The notes under the pieces: model-generated
The model's database searches: none
What the model was told of the DNA's origin: nothing
The model's input: only the letters and a program-made list of their open reading frames with translations
Shown: one piece after another, positions 12,661 through 22,374 of the stretch
Layout of the letters: every line of letters starts with the position of its first letter
Numbering within the stretch: the first letter of the stretch is position 1
Position numbers and translations under genes: made by a program
Source: Toxonevra muliebris
Taxonomy: Eukaryota > Arthropoda > Insecta > Diptera > Pallopteridae
Assembly (NCBI GenBank): GCA_963691655.1
Contig: OY829326.1
Coordinates: 91,443,235-91,507,234 of the forward strand
Length of the DNA stretch: 64,000 bases
Direction of reading: 5' to 3'

Positions 12661-15600
12661 AATGTAATATAAAAAAGCCTTCATGGCCAAAAAAAAAAAA
12701 ATATATATTACCAGCAGTATGTTGAGTGAATAGAAATAAATGTAACATTTCAGATTAAAAAAAATAATAAGTACCTAAACATAAATATACATACCGCTCT
12801 CACGCTCCCCCATCACAAAACCATAAAAAAATTAATGTGAATAAAAATAAAGAACCCTACAGTGACAAAACAGTAACCTTGGTTATAACATTAAATTAGA
12901 AATTAGATTTAAAAGTATAGAGCCAGCCAAATCAAGTAGTATTATTTCACCCTGGTATTTTTCTTACTTTTAATTTTTGGTTGAATTTTCTCTGATTTGG
13001 TAGATTTTCAATAAAATTAGTTTGCCCTCTTTGAGCAAACCTTCAAGCAACAGAAAAAAAAATATGGCAAGACAGCAAAAAACTAAAATAGTTGGCATGA
13101 CTGCTGGGAACTTTAGCTTCAGTTATAAGAATTTTTTCCATGATGAAGCATTTTGGATTTCCTGAAGTATAATCTTTTACTTTTCGTACTGAAAAAGTGG
13201 ATTTTGAACTAATGCATATTATAAGAATCGCTCTGTAGTCTAATATTTCGTTATATTCCCAAGCATTGACAGTCTTTTTGAGTATAATTGGGCTAACAAG
13301 TTCAAAGGCTGCTTTACAGTAGTTTTTAAGTAAACTGCTCTTTTTTTCTATCCCAGTTTCTCTGACCTCTGTTGGAGCCTATCAAGTTAAACTTATACTC
13401 AGCAGAAAATATAAAATAGACGGAGCAATTTACTGTTGCTTCTCATCATATAATTTAAGCTTTGAGAGTTTTTATGGACAAATAATCAAATAATCCCGGC
13501 ACCTCAGTTTTGTTCCATCGCTCGTAATTGTTTAGTGGTATCTACAATTTATACAAAAGTTGTTAAAATACACTTTTGGGTTTTATTTACTCTTCAATTA
13601 TTCCCTGGAACCAATTTCTGTAGTTCATTTCTATAAATTTACTTCTTAATTTTCCATTTTTACTTCCTGCGCCAATATAATTTTTTTTTGCGTCGAAATA
13701 GTATAACCCATTTTATATGTTATGTTATATTATTCTAAAATATAAATGTACGCAAGCAAATTTATTATACAAAAGTATAAATTTCATCAAAAATACCAAT
13801 TCTGCGTTTTTTTTTTTGTCATGAACTGTATGCAATAGAATGTTAAAGATTTTAAATGCACATATTTATGCATTGGTAAAACTTTTATAAAGCATCCAGT
13901 CGAACCAACTCACTTGAAACCGAGAAATATGATAAGTGACAGCATTAAAGCGATTAAGGATATAGCATATCCTTTCACATATAGCTCGTTCACAAAGCTG
14001 CGAAACTGTAGAGTAGAAAAAAGAGAAAAGTGAAAAATGTCAAATGGAAAAATGTTTTTCATTGCATATTTTAAGAATAATGAATTTAAGTTTTCCCTTT
14101 TTACATTTATACTTTGGAGATACTCAATTTATTTACGTACCTCCAAGTCAACATAATCAATGCAATTTGTATAATTAGACCATTCAAGCCCACTAATTGG
14201 ATGATGATACCATGTTCCATTTTCCAGACAGCTAGAAAAATTTACAAAATTATAAATAATTACATTTCAATTATCAAAATGCGTATGTTTTTTTTTTATT
14301 AATTAGAGCTGGGATGGAATTAGAATAATTGTGAATCTGATTTTATGAATTAGGGTGCAATATAAAATAAGAAAAATTCAACTAAACAAAAAATTTAAAT
14401 TGATACCCTTCATCTACTGAATATTTTTAGAGATACAAATTTAACTATGCTTAGATTTTAAACTACAGTTAAAGTTAAAAGAGGTTGCATTTTCTACAAA
14501 AGATATTAGGTTTGATTAGATTATTAAAGGAAATGGCCGATTTCTGCGGCCAATTAAGGCTTACTGTTATATAGAGAAGTCGGGTTCTCACGACAACTTC
14601 GCAGTTGCACAATGTCTGCTCTTTTATTTCTTGACGATATACATTGTCGTGTGCTACACTCTAAGAAATGGATATAATGATGTGTAAAAATATCACACTA
14701 AATGCAGTTAGTTTTGTAAATTTCTCATTGTTAAAAAGATTGGGTGCGTTTCTCAGACGCAAAAATTTGGCAATTGTTGCGAGAGTGTGTTAGAAACGCG
14801 TTGTTGTGAGGTTCTTATAAGCACAACTGTTGGGACTTGGACGCTATTTTTTATATCATATCTCATTTCCTTGCAAATTTCAGTTCATGTGCGAGTAAGA
14901 TGGCTCCTAGTGTACCCAAATCAATTTTTCGTGCTGAACACAGAAGTGACCCAAATTTTATACGTAATGGCTTATTAGAAGCATTTTACAATGTTTTCCG
15001 AAAAATTTGTCTTTTGGTGTTTTGGAATTGAACTAAAAGAGAATCAATTACCTTTTAGGAATCATTCCAACTGAATTGGAATTTAATTCCAAGTAAGTAA
15101 TTGATTACACTTAAATATTAAATTCCTTTCTATTCAATTACATTTTCAATTCCTTTAATATATATTTTTAATTACAAAATACAATTCCTTGTAATGGAAT
15201 CGAAAATTTTTTCAATTCCATTACCTAGGAATTTAAAAATTTTAATTACCGATTACAATTCCTTGTAATGGAATTGAAAGCTTTATCAATTCCATGACTA
15301 AGGAATTGAAAACATTAAATTACCAATTACAATTCCTTGTAATTGGAATGGAGATGGAATTTAATTTCTAAAGGAATCATTACTACCCAACTCTGGTCAC
15401 GGGTTACAAATTTTCAGTCAGATTTTGAAAATTCAAAATAGCGGATCAAATATAGCCGACGAATTTTTAAAAATTCAACGTATTTGCTGGAAATTTTCGT
15501 GGTCGTTGGTTACGTATATGCGGTCAGATTTGTAACCAGCGACCGTTCAAAAACACTTCGGACGGTGGGTGTAAATAGGATAAAATCCGTTCTGTGTAAA

Positions 15601-17662
15601 TTATTTTTATTCACCCTTAAACATAAACACACTCCCTGCTCTAAGAGAGGACGTGATCAATTTGGCTTAGGGCTCATTTGAAAGGGTATGGTTCAGCCTT
15701 TAATTTTTGAGTTTGCAGCATGGGTTTAGATTTTTTTAAAATGGCTAAAACCCCTATTTTTAGAGGTTGCAACCCATGTGACGTAAAGAGAAGTGTTTGA
15801 CTCCAGATTCATGTTCAGGACGAAAAATTCATTCGGAAACACTAGGAGTCATCTTTTTCGCAAGGCTCATGCAGGGCAGTGTTAATTTTTTGGTTTTTCC
15901 GGTCAACATGTTGCCTTAAAACTTTGATAGTTGACAGCAAAGAACCCACGTCACATATTTTTATTTCACGGCGGTATGAAGCTATAAATATTTTTCGCTT
16001 TTAACAAGTGTGCATGCTGCTTTGTGCTCTAGTACACGCTATATGCGGGGTAGAAAAACTACTTACATAGCCATGCAGTGTGTAAAAGTGCCCAAAGCAA
16101 ACATGCACAACTAACACAGGCGAATAATACTCTTTTTTGCGTCACCCTATAACATTTTAGTTATTAGAATGTTTTCACTTTTTCTTCTGAAGCAAATATT
16201 TTCATTTTGGGGGCTTATTTTCCATTTTTTGTCTGTTTTTACTAGCGATAAAGGTAGACTTTATTTTTCCCACCCTAATTTGATGTGCCGTTGCTTGATT
16301 TGTGCGCCGTAAATCAGTAGTTCTGGTTGTGGCCTTGATTGCTTTTTTGCACTCTTATTCTGAAGACTTTTAAAATAGTTGTATTAAGGGAGGTTTTAAA
16401 ATTAAGAAGTTCCTTACTACCTTCGGTCTTTGATTTGGAGAAGTTTTCCACAGAACTTAAAATTCATATCATAAAAATTTTTCTAAAACAGTTCACAGAG
16501 GATTAATAGCTTGTCACAGTGACATACTTTCTTTTGCAAAAATGTTTGTTATAAAAAAGAAAAAGAGGTACCCGAAGATCAAAGTTACTTCCTGACCCAC
16601 TGAACTGAACATTTTTTTCAAATAACTTGTATTTAACGCCTCACAAAAAATATTTAGCTTTTCATTGCAAAAAACTTTTTCTCAGACAATTAAAATAATA
16701 AACTTCCTATCGACTTTTATTCGCACTCTTCTGTGACCTTGAATTTCATTCATTGCCACGGAATAAATATTATAGTTCTGGTAATCAACGAAAGTGGCAA
16801 TTTTCAATTGCTTCTACTCATAATTTTCATGTTGTGGACGTGTGTCGCATTTCGGCTTTCGGATTCTGACATGCTAAAGTGAAACAAGTTGCAAACATCA
16901 CGTTTGTAGTTTCCAAAAAAATCAGTTTAAGATTATAAAACAAAAAACAAAGCGATAAAGAAAAAATTATAGTTATATCTTGCAACAGCTAAAAGCACGC
17001 AAAGAATAAAATAAAAACACCTAAAAAAGAAGCTTTAATTTAAATTTTTTTTTTAAAGTGCACTCACGTTTTATGTGCCAAAAACTTTCGATTGAATCCT
17101 TCAACGAAATCGGGGCAATATTGACTTAGTACAATACCGGCGGGAGTGCGCGGCCAGCAAAGGTAGCCATCAAAGCGCAGTGGGCAATAAAGTGTTGTAG
17201 TTAAATTGACCATACCAGCTTCACTAATACCATCACCGATGATGCTTCCATTTCCATTTGCTGCCATTGCACTAAGAGCAATCGAATTGGAACCGGCTGT
17301 CATTGATGATATAGTAGCGAATAGTTCATTACGTTCGGCTGCCACCTCATCCACATGCTGTATATCAATGTAACCTTCATTTAGCACAGCTTCTTCGAGA
17401 TAGCGAGGAGCACTGGTGAAGTGTGCTGCAGAATTGTAAGAAAGTGTTTCCGAATTGTTTAAATTTACAAAATTCAATTTGATTTATTCAGAATGTATGC
17501 ATATACTTTATTTCTACCTTCATTAATTTCTGTTTGATTTTCATCTTGTAGCAGAGAGGAATCGTTTTGATAGCGTATCATGCAATCCAAATATAAGTGC
17601 GAAAGAAATTCACGTAAATTGTCCTGACTAGGAGGATGTGACGGTTCAAAGAAGATTGACAT
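3509..17662 (-). CDS. hec: Class B GPCR, calcitonin/DH31-receptor type (hector-like), 10 exons
   Basis: Coding exons (high to low): 17662-17518, 17425-17068, 14231-14141, 14005-13914, 11964-11838, 11630-11529, 4286-4168, 4112-4039, 3973-3867, 3781-3509. Each junction has GT/AG and matching phase; the sum is 1488 bases, 495 residues plus TAA. The secretin-type ectodomain has cysteines 27, 129, 138, 152, 169 and 191, the block FDGYLCWPRTPAG and sequons at N122, N172 and N187. Helices: TM1 about 206-228, TM2 240-260, TM3 275-303 (EGLHLHLVLVV), TM4 315-335, TM5 352-375, TM6 397-414, TM7 425-450 (SLQGFVVSFLFCFANHDV). C274 and C346 can form the TM3-ECL2 disulfide. Members bind CGRP/DH31-like peptides at the plasma membrane and couple to cAMP. 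An in-frame TAA sits 6 bases before the ATG. Oddities: no obvious signal peptide and about 100 residues between the first two cysteines. The family is secure; hector rather than the DH31 receptor is my recollection of family sequences. Confidence 0.9.
5260..5420 (-). pseudogene. Fragment of an arthropod repeat-family protein (minus half)
   Basis: In intron 6 of the GPCR gene the minus strand reads DAILPPLHLKLGHMKQFVEK, then DVNGDPFCHLKAVFPKLTEAK. I recognise this as part of a multicopy, probably transposon-encoded arthropod protein family whose later section carries an IHFLHSHLDFFP block. Here the two sections lie on opposite strands (see the next entry). The function of the family is unknown to me. 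Confidence 0.45.
5463..5672 (+). pseudogene. Fragment of the same repeat-family protein (plus half)
   Basis: The plus strand from about 5540 reads CDNFHGNHRSDNYFTF, then VIEFLSAYAGMAIKIHFLHS and HLDFFSDNLG before a stop. This is the IHFLHSHLDFFP block of the family whose earlier section is at 5260-5420 on the other strand. The gene copy has therefore been rearranged by inversion as well as truncated. Confidence 0.5.
6863..7236. mobile_element. MITE with about 25-bp inverted ends
   Basis: CCTCAGTTCCAAAGTATAAC at 6863 is matched as a reverse complement ending at 7236 (CCTCAGTTCCAAAGTGTAAC), with similarity continuing to about 30 bases. The interior is AT-rich and carries no transposase. A clean target duplication is not visible. 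It lies in GPCR intron 6. Confidence 0.6.
7382..8643 (+). mobile_element. Full-length but broken Tc1/mariner transposon
   Basis: The element is bounded by TA duplications (7380-7381 and 8644-8645). It has 28-bp terminal inverted repeats beginning AGGAGTGAGAT and continuing through AAAAAATCTTAACA with one or two mismatches. Length is 1262 bp, normal for Tc1/mariner. It carries one transposase gene (next entry) and sits in GPCR intron 6, antisense to the host gene. Confidence 0.92.
7522..8511 (+). pseudogene. Tc1/mariner-type transposase, frameshifted
   Basis: About 320 residues. The N-terminal part is a helix-turn-helix of the Tc1 kind (NCAKELKVCRQTVSNVIKQF, near 7600-7660). The catalytic part shows MDDETY (first Asp, about 7965), RPDLASCHYGKKALEWY (second Asp, about 8245) and NPPNCPELRPVERYW (third acidic residue, Glu, about 8345). 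About 32 residues separate the second and third acids by my count, so it is not a canonical DD34D mariner. The only upstream ATG (7522) is out of frame with the body, which opens at a GTG (7526). Near 8430 a frameshift cuts off the C-terminus, which continues in another frame as KSLMEGLPKKVHEFINSG and stops at 8511. It is therefore a recently dead copy. Confidence 0.85.
9052..9333 (-). pseudogene. hAT-like transposase scrap (tentative)
   Basis: A 93-residue open frame on the minus strand contains VPDPDLSIEEGKWELCLDFT and NIFRRVKILTLKIQNEHIN. This is like the central region of hAT-type transposon proteins found in fly genomes. There is no DDE motif, BED finger or dimerisation tail around it. 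Its family is uncertain and it could be some other repeat-encoded protein. Confidence 0.3.
9470..10560 (+). pseudogene. 3' part of a jockey/R1-like retrotransposon (RNase H and tail)
   Basis: From about 9590 the frame reads LVIHCKSWLDCVGKHNSLLF, then VWVPRHSGISRNKSVNLLARKG, the C-terminal half of the retrotransposon RNase H domain (consensus WVPGHSGIxGNExADxLARKG). A 344-bp MITE interrupts it at 9840. Text resumes near 10250 with a decayed zinc-knuckle tail (FCAS, stop, GLVEECKDTAAHFLCVCLAF) and LLRFINKSGRF near 10480. The conserved GN of the RNase H is changed to RN, and several stops are present, so it is a relic. It lies in GPCR intron 6. Confidence 0.75.
9840..10183. mobile_element. MITE family A, copy 1 (344 bp)
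   Basis: It is flanked by TA (9838-9839, 10184-10185). Inverted ends of about 35 bp start GCGTTTTCTTTTCT and continue into AAAATGTTGCATTTTTT with two mismatches. The interior has many GTTGC/GCAAC words. It is inserted in the RNase H relic and no transposase is encoded. A second copy is at 60502-60836. Confidence 0.85.
12627..12662. repeat. (TTTA)n microsatellite
   Basis: About nine TTTA units in the 1.9-kb intron between the TM1 and TM2 exons of the GPCR gene. Confidence 0.8.
15020..15385. repeat. 74-bp tandem repeat with internal CAATTCC/GGAATTG palindromes
   Basis: ACAATTCCTTGTAATGGAAT recurs at 15181, 15255 and (with one insertion) 15329, a spacing of 74 bases. Flanking units are more degenerate. 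Each unit carries GGAATTG and CAATTCC in both orientations and could fold into hairpins. It lies in GPCR intron 2 and is not coding. Confidence 0.8.
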
Positions 17663-18930
17663 GTTTTAGTTGTGATTCTGATTCTATTTGCTGAGTTGTT
17701 TTTTTCTTTTTGGCTTTGGCGCGCGTTTTTAAATCAAGTTGGGAATTAGAGTGCGTGTTGAAAACTCTGGAAGTAATAAAAAAATACTACATGAAATATT
17801 GTCGAAGTAAAGATTTCAAAATAAAGTGCGCCACATAAAATAATCTATTTGGCATGCGACCAATAAAATCGATTTTATTTCCTTTTTCGTTTGATACTCA
17901 ATGAAATTTAATGTCTCACTCATATACATGCACGAATACATACATGTGTTGTATCCATACATAAGTTTGTCACGCCGCTTTTTGAAATGAAAAGTATTGT
18001 AATAAATTCAATTGAGTTTCTGAAGCGTTAAAGTGTTTCAATACTTCTTTTATATAAACCAACACGAATGGCGCTACGCGAATGGTGGATGGTGATTATA
18101 ATGCCGATGATGTTGGTGTATTATTTACACCAACAATAGGATTAAGCAGCATGTGAAAGATTTGATTTGCCGAAAATAGGCCATCTAAAATTTAGTTGCG
18201 TGGGAAATTTGTTCAACCACACGGAAGAGAATTAATTAAAAGGATTTCTAGATCTCTGCTTTTCGTCTATTCCGTAAATGAATGAACACCACAATAAACG
18301 TTATATGCCTTTTTTGGGTAATTATAATATTTTGTCAGTCATCTGATATAAATAAGAAATTTGTGTTTTTTTTTGCCATTTGCCATTACCAGCCAAAAGG
18401 TCGCAGCTATTAATTTTAGATCATGCTGAGCATTGAGCCCGAGCATCTTGCATTTCAACCTAAAATTAATTCTAAGAATTGTAAAAATAGCTTGTATTTA
18501 AAAAAAGTTACAAAAAGAGTAAAAATACGCAAAATACGGAGGGCTAAAAATTGAAAAAATTCACACATGTCCATGATTTGGTTACTGCATAATATTTTAA
18601 CGAATAAAATGCATCAATATTATAGCCAATAGTTTAATTTTTTCAAGATATCTTAGATACATATGGTTTCAAAAGAGGCCTTTTTGCGAAAAACACGTTT
18701 AAAAATTGTTTTTTGGCCTTTACACCTTGCGGTCAAAATAGCTGTTTATTATTCACCATCACCAACAAATAATATGCCCATTATAAAACTTTTTATAAAA
18801 AGGTAACAAAAATGCATATTCAAGGCCATTCAGTTTCTCCTTAACGGCTTCGACATGCTTATTCTGGACGTGTTTTCATCAATACTTATGTAAAACAATT
18901 CTGTTTCCTAGAAGCCAGAATTCAAGTAGG
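17663..18930. other. Upstream flank of the GPCR gene, no gene seen
   Basis: AT-rich sequence before the GPCR start codon. It should contain the promoter and any 5' UTR exon, but I find no convincing TATA box, initiator or further coding exon on either strand. Confidence 0.5.
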
Positions 18931-18934
18931 GATC

Positions 18935-19440
18935 TTACTTTTAATAAGGTAAGATACCTCTCTGTGATACGATTGCTTCTATTTCGTTGTTGCTTGCGAC
19001 CCCAATGTTCACAATACAAATTGGCTAAGCCATTCGAGTCACACAACACTCGAAGGCTTATATGTCTGACCCAATTAGTGACTGAATCTACGCATTAAAC
19101 GTGCGTTGCAGGCAAATGCATAACAACCTTGTGTCTACGTACCTGTTGGAGATTCGAACCAATGCGCCTTATTAGCATCCTTTCCATATTCTAGTATTCA
19201 TAATGCTTTGCAAAGCGATCAATGTGGCTTTACGGAAAGGCTGATTGAGATGGTCTCAATATTTTTTTTTGTTCATTATAATTGGTAATTGTGTTTCCTT
19301 GATGATGTCCAAGAAATTTTGTTAGGAATGCGTTCCTTCATTCCTAATAAAATAGCATTAAACCAAAAGACAACACATGGTTTAACAAGACTTGCAGATT
19401 AGCAGTCAGGTCCAAAGACGTTGCTTTCAGGAACTGACAA
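18935..19440 (+). pseudogene. Non-LTR retrotransposon fragment (copy 1 of a pair)
   Basis: About 19370-19430 reads NTWFNKTCRLAVRSKDVAFRN, like the WFN..C..A..K..A block in the region between endonuclease and RT of non-LTR elements. The preceding 400 bases match a second copy at 46560-47300. Shared words include GCATCCTTTCC near 19190 and 46786, and GCAGTCAGGTCCAAAGA near 19403 and 47235. Both copies are decayed. Confidence 0.5.
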
Positions 19441-19445
19441 TCTAA

Positions 19446-20801
19446 GGGCAATGTTACACGATCAATGTTTTGCTGTCAAAGTTGCTTTGAAAAATGAACA
19501 CTGATCAAAAGAGAAGATGAACACATTTCACTTCAAATTTTTTTACTGACGAAAAAAACCAGCATCACTTCAAATAAAATGGGGTTGCTGAAGATACACT
19601 GTTGCATTTTATTGGAAATACTAATATTTTATGAAAAATACTAGACTTTTTACTAATTTTTAAATAGTTTTTTTTCTTTGCCACCCTTTGCGTTGTTTGG
19701 CTTTTGTTTGCTTGTAAAAATGAGTGCTGTTTAAAAAATTACTTAATAATTTTTATAAAAACATGATAATTCAATGGCCAAGTAACAAAGTGGCGGAGCT
19801 TATTTTAATAGTTCGCAAATTTTAAAAATGATTTTTGGGCGTTTTTCTTATATAAATGCAATATTTTTTGCATAATTTGTTGCTATTTCCACCAACATTA
19901 TCTCATATTGTCATTATAATTATTTTCCATCCAATTCCATTCCAATTGTTGAATTTTCATTCACTCCAAAATACAATTAAATACTTTTTAGTTGGAAAAA
20001 ACTGATAGTGTAAGGCTGATGTTACACGGTCAATGTTTTGCTGTCAATGTTTTTTGTTTTTACTCTCTTTTCATCATTTTGTTTGATGCCCTGTTACACT
20101 ATCAGTTTTTTGCTGAATATTATTTTTTAATACTTTTATCTGCAACTATGTTTTTCCAACCAAAAAGTATTTAATTGTATTTTGGAGTGGATGCAAATTC
20201 AACAATTGGAATGGAATTGGATGGAAAATAATTATAATGACAATATGAGATAATATCGGTGGAAATAGCAACAAATTATACAAAAAATATTGCATTTATA
20301 AATGAAAAACACAGAAAAATAATCTTTAAAATTTGCGAACTATTAAAATAAACTATGACACTTTGTTACTTGGCCATTGAATTACCATGTTATTATAAAA
20401 ATTATTAAGTAATTTTTTAAACAGTACTCATTTTCATAAACAAACAAAAGCCAACAACGCAAAGGGTGGCAAAGAAAAAAAATGTATTTATAAGTTAGTA
20501 AAAATTGTAGTATTTTTCATAAAATATTAGTATTTTCCAATAAAATGCAACAGTGTATCTGCAGCAACCCCATTTTATTTGAAATGATGCAGGTTTTTTT
20601 CGTCACTAAAAAAGTTTGAAGTGAAATGTGTTCATTCTCTCTTTTGCTCAGTGTTCATTTTACAAAGCAACAACAATTGCATTGTTTGACAGCAAAACAT
20701 TGATCGTGTAACATCGCCCTAACAGGGCATCAAACAAAACAATAAAAAGAGAGTAAAAACATAAAACATTGAAAGCAAAACATTGACAGTGTAACATCAG
20801 C
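19446..20801 (-). mobile_element. Harbinger-type MITE copy 1, split by copy 2
   Basis: Reverse-oriented copy: outer end GGGCAATGTTACACGATC at 19446 after a TAA. The body runs to 20013, is interrupted by copy 2, and resumes at 20723 (CAGGGCATCAAACAAA) to end with GTGTAACATCAGC at about 20801. Joined, it matches the reverse complement of copy 2 apart from a short internal deletion. No transposase is encoded. TAA/TTA duplications and GGGC-type ends fit PIF/Harbinger. Confidence 0.85.
20014..20719 (+). mobile_element. Harbinger-type MITE copy 2, inserted in copy 1
   Basis: A 706-bp element with ends GGCTGATGTTACACGGTC and (reverse complement) GGGCGATGTTACACGATC, flanked by TAA at 20011-20013 and 20720-20722. 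It sits within the opposite-oriented copy 1, so the region reads as a long imperfect inverted repeat. It is noncoding. Confidence 0.9.
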
Positions 20802-20898
20802 ATATGATGAACACATGCAAAATGAGCTTGGTTTTTGCAGATACTGCATTTCATTGAATTTCTGCAAGTCAGTCTGGTTGGCAAGGCTTTTTCATACA

Positions 20899-21124
20899 TC
20901 ATGCAGAATATGAAGCAATTTTTTTCAAAATTTTCACCAATTCGTCATCAGCAACTTGTGTTATGTCTTTAACTCTCTCATCCAAATTCTTAATATATCG
21001 CTATAAGCTTGATTTCGAAATTTGGCATGATCGTGTTGCAAGGTAAGCTGTTTTTTTCAATTTTTATGAATTTGATCGTTCGAAGCACAGCATCAAAATC
21101 AGTTTTTCGATAGTGACGCGACAT
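20899..21124 (-). pseudogene. Possible psq/CENP-B-type helix-turn-helix fragment
   Basis: The minus strand reads MSRHYRKTDFDAVLRTIKFI, passes a frameshift near 21000, then continues RYIKNLDERVKDITQVADDE with KILKKIASYSA and a stop. The spacing resembles the psq helix-turn-helix at the N-terminus of pogo/tigger- and jerky-type transposase proteins (an R.V or RYIK-type third helix). No catalytic domain follows. The assignment is by general pattern only. Confidence 0.35.
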
Positions 21125-21815
21125 TCTGATTATAAAAAATACATCAAAAGTGGAAAAAAAAACTTGTAAACAAAACTTCAATGACGATTTTCAATCATAA
21201 AATAGAGTCAATATGTCGTTAGAATCATTGCAGTGTAAAATACCAAATTTCCCAACCTGCAAAATGACACCATTTTTGGCTCAACACAAAAACTAAATTG
21301 TTGACATAATATGCGCATAATTCTTTTGTGTATCTTGAAAAGACAGGAAAATCGTATAATAAGCATATACAAATCTTAGATAAGGCTAAACCTTATTATC
21401 ACTTGAAAATTTTCAGAACAAAAAACTTTTTCGAAACTATTTTTATACGATTCTTGGTTAATAAACGACATTGACAGAGACAGTGATGACGATACTAACG
21501 CCACCAAAAAAAATATAGCGATTTCCCAAACTGCACATATTCCCAACCTGCACAAAGTTCCCCTATATACATAGGTATATATGTATATACAATAATGATC
21601 AATATATGTAAAAAAAAATAATTGATATCATATGTCATTTGTTTTCATTGCACAATTTATGGCAAAAATAGTTGTCGATGTTTTTTAGTGGTGTAAAAAA
21701 TAATTAAACCCCTCGTAGATTCGCTACTGGCATAGTGTAGTGGGCTTCTTCTGCATTTCTATTGCCATACTTTTTGCATAAGCCTTTTTGTTCTGAGATG
21801 TGCTTCGTTTATCAT

Positions 21816-21966
21816 TAGCCCTATTCACGATTTGGTGTCAATGGTCTTTCATCGTTATATATGCAAAATATGTCTGCTATCACAACAAAAAATTTATGCG
21901 ATATGCAATAAAAATTTGCGTTTGCAATGATGCAGGACCATTTGTAGCTTATCGTGAATATGGCTA
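21816..21966. mobile_element. Short MITE, about 150 bp
   Basis: TAGCCCTATTCACGATTTGG at 21816 faces its near reverse complement ending at 21966 (TAGCCATATTCACGATAAGC). The words CAATGGTC and GACCATTTG extend the inverted repeat inwards. It is noncoding. Confidence 0.55.
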
Positions 21967-22114
21967 TTGTATTTTTTTATCCAATTGGTTGAGGATAATT
22001 AATAGTGCATTTTAGAAGAACTTGATCTTTTTCCTTCAAAACTTTAATTTCCATTTTGTGATACCGAGTTATAAATCTTGAGAGGTGTTTTTCAAAAGCT
22101 AGTCGTCAATCTAT

Positions 22115-22374
22115 AATTGAAGGGGTGTAAGTCCACAGGGTCTAAGCGCCAAATTTTTTTTTTTTTTTGATAAATTTTTTCGAACATATTTGTCAAGCAT
22201 AATATGATTGTAAAGGTTTTATGTCTTATCTATTAAAAAAAATAACAAAAATACGAGAATGCCTTTTGGGGTCTTAATCCAGTACTAATTACAACCGTCT
22301 TATTTACATTTTTTGTTATGTTCCCGTTCAATGTTTTTGGCACTTAGACCATTTCGACTTAGAGTCCTTCAATT
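22115..22374. mobile_element. MITE, 260 bp
   Basis: Inverted ends AATTGAAGG...TCTAAGCGCCAAA (left) and AATTGAAGG...TCTAAGTGCCAAA (right, reverse complement) extend about 39 bp with several mismatches. The interior is AT-rich with poly-T. It is noncoding. Confidence 0.7.
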
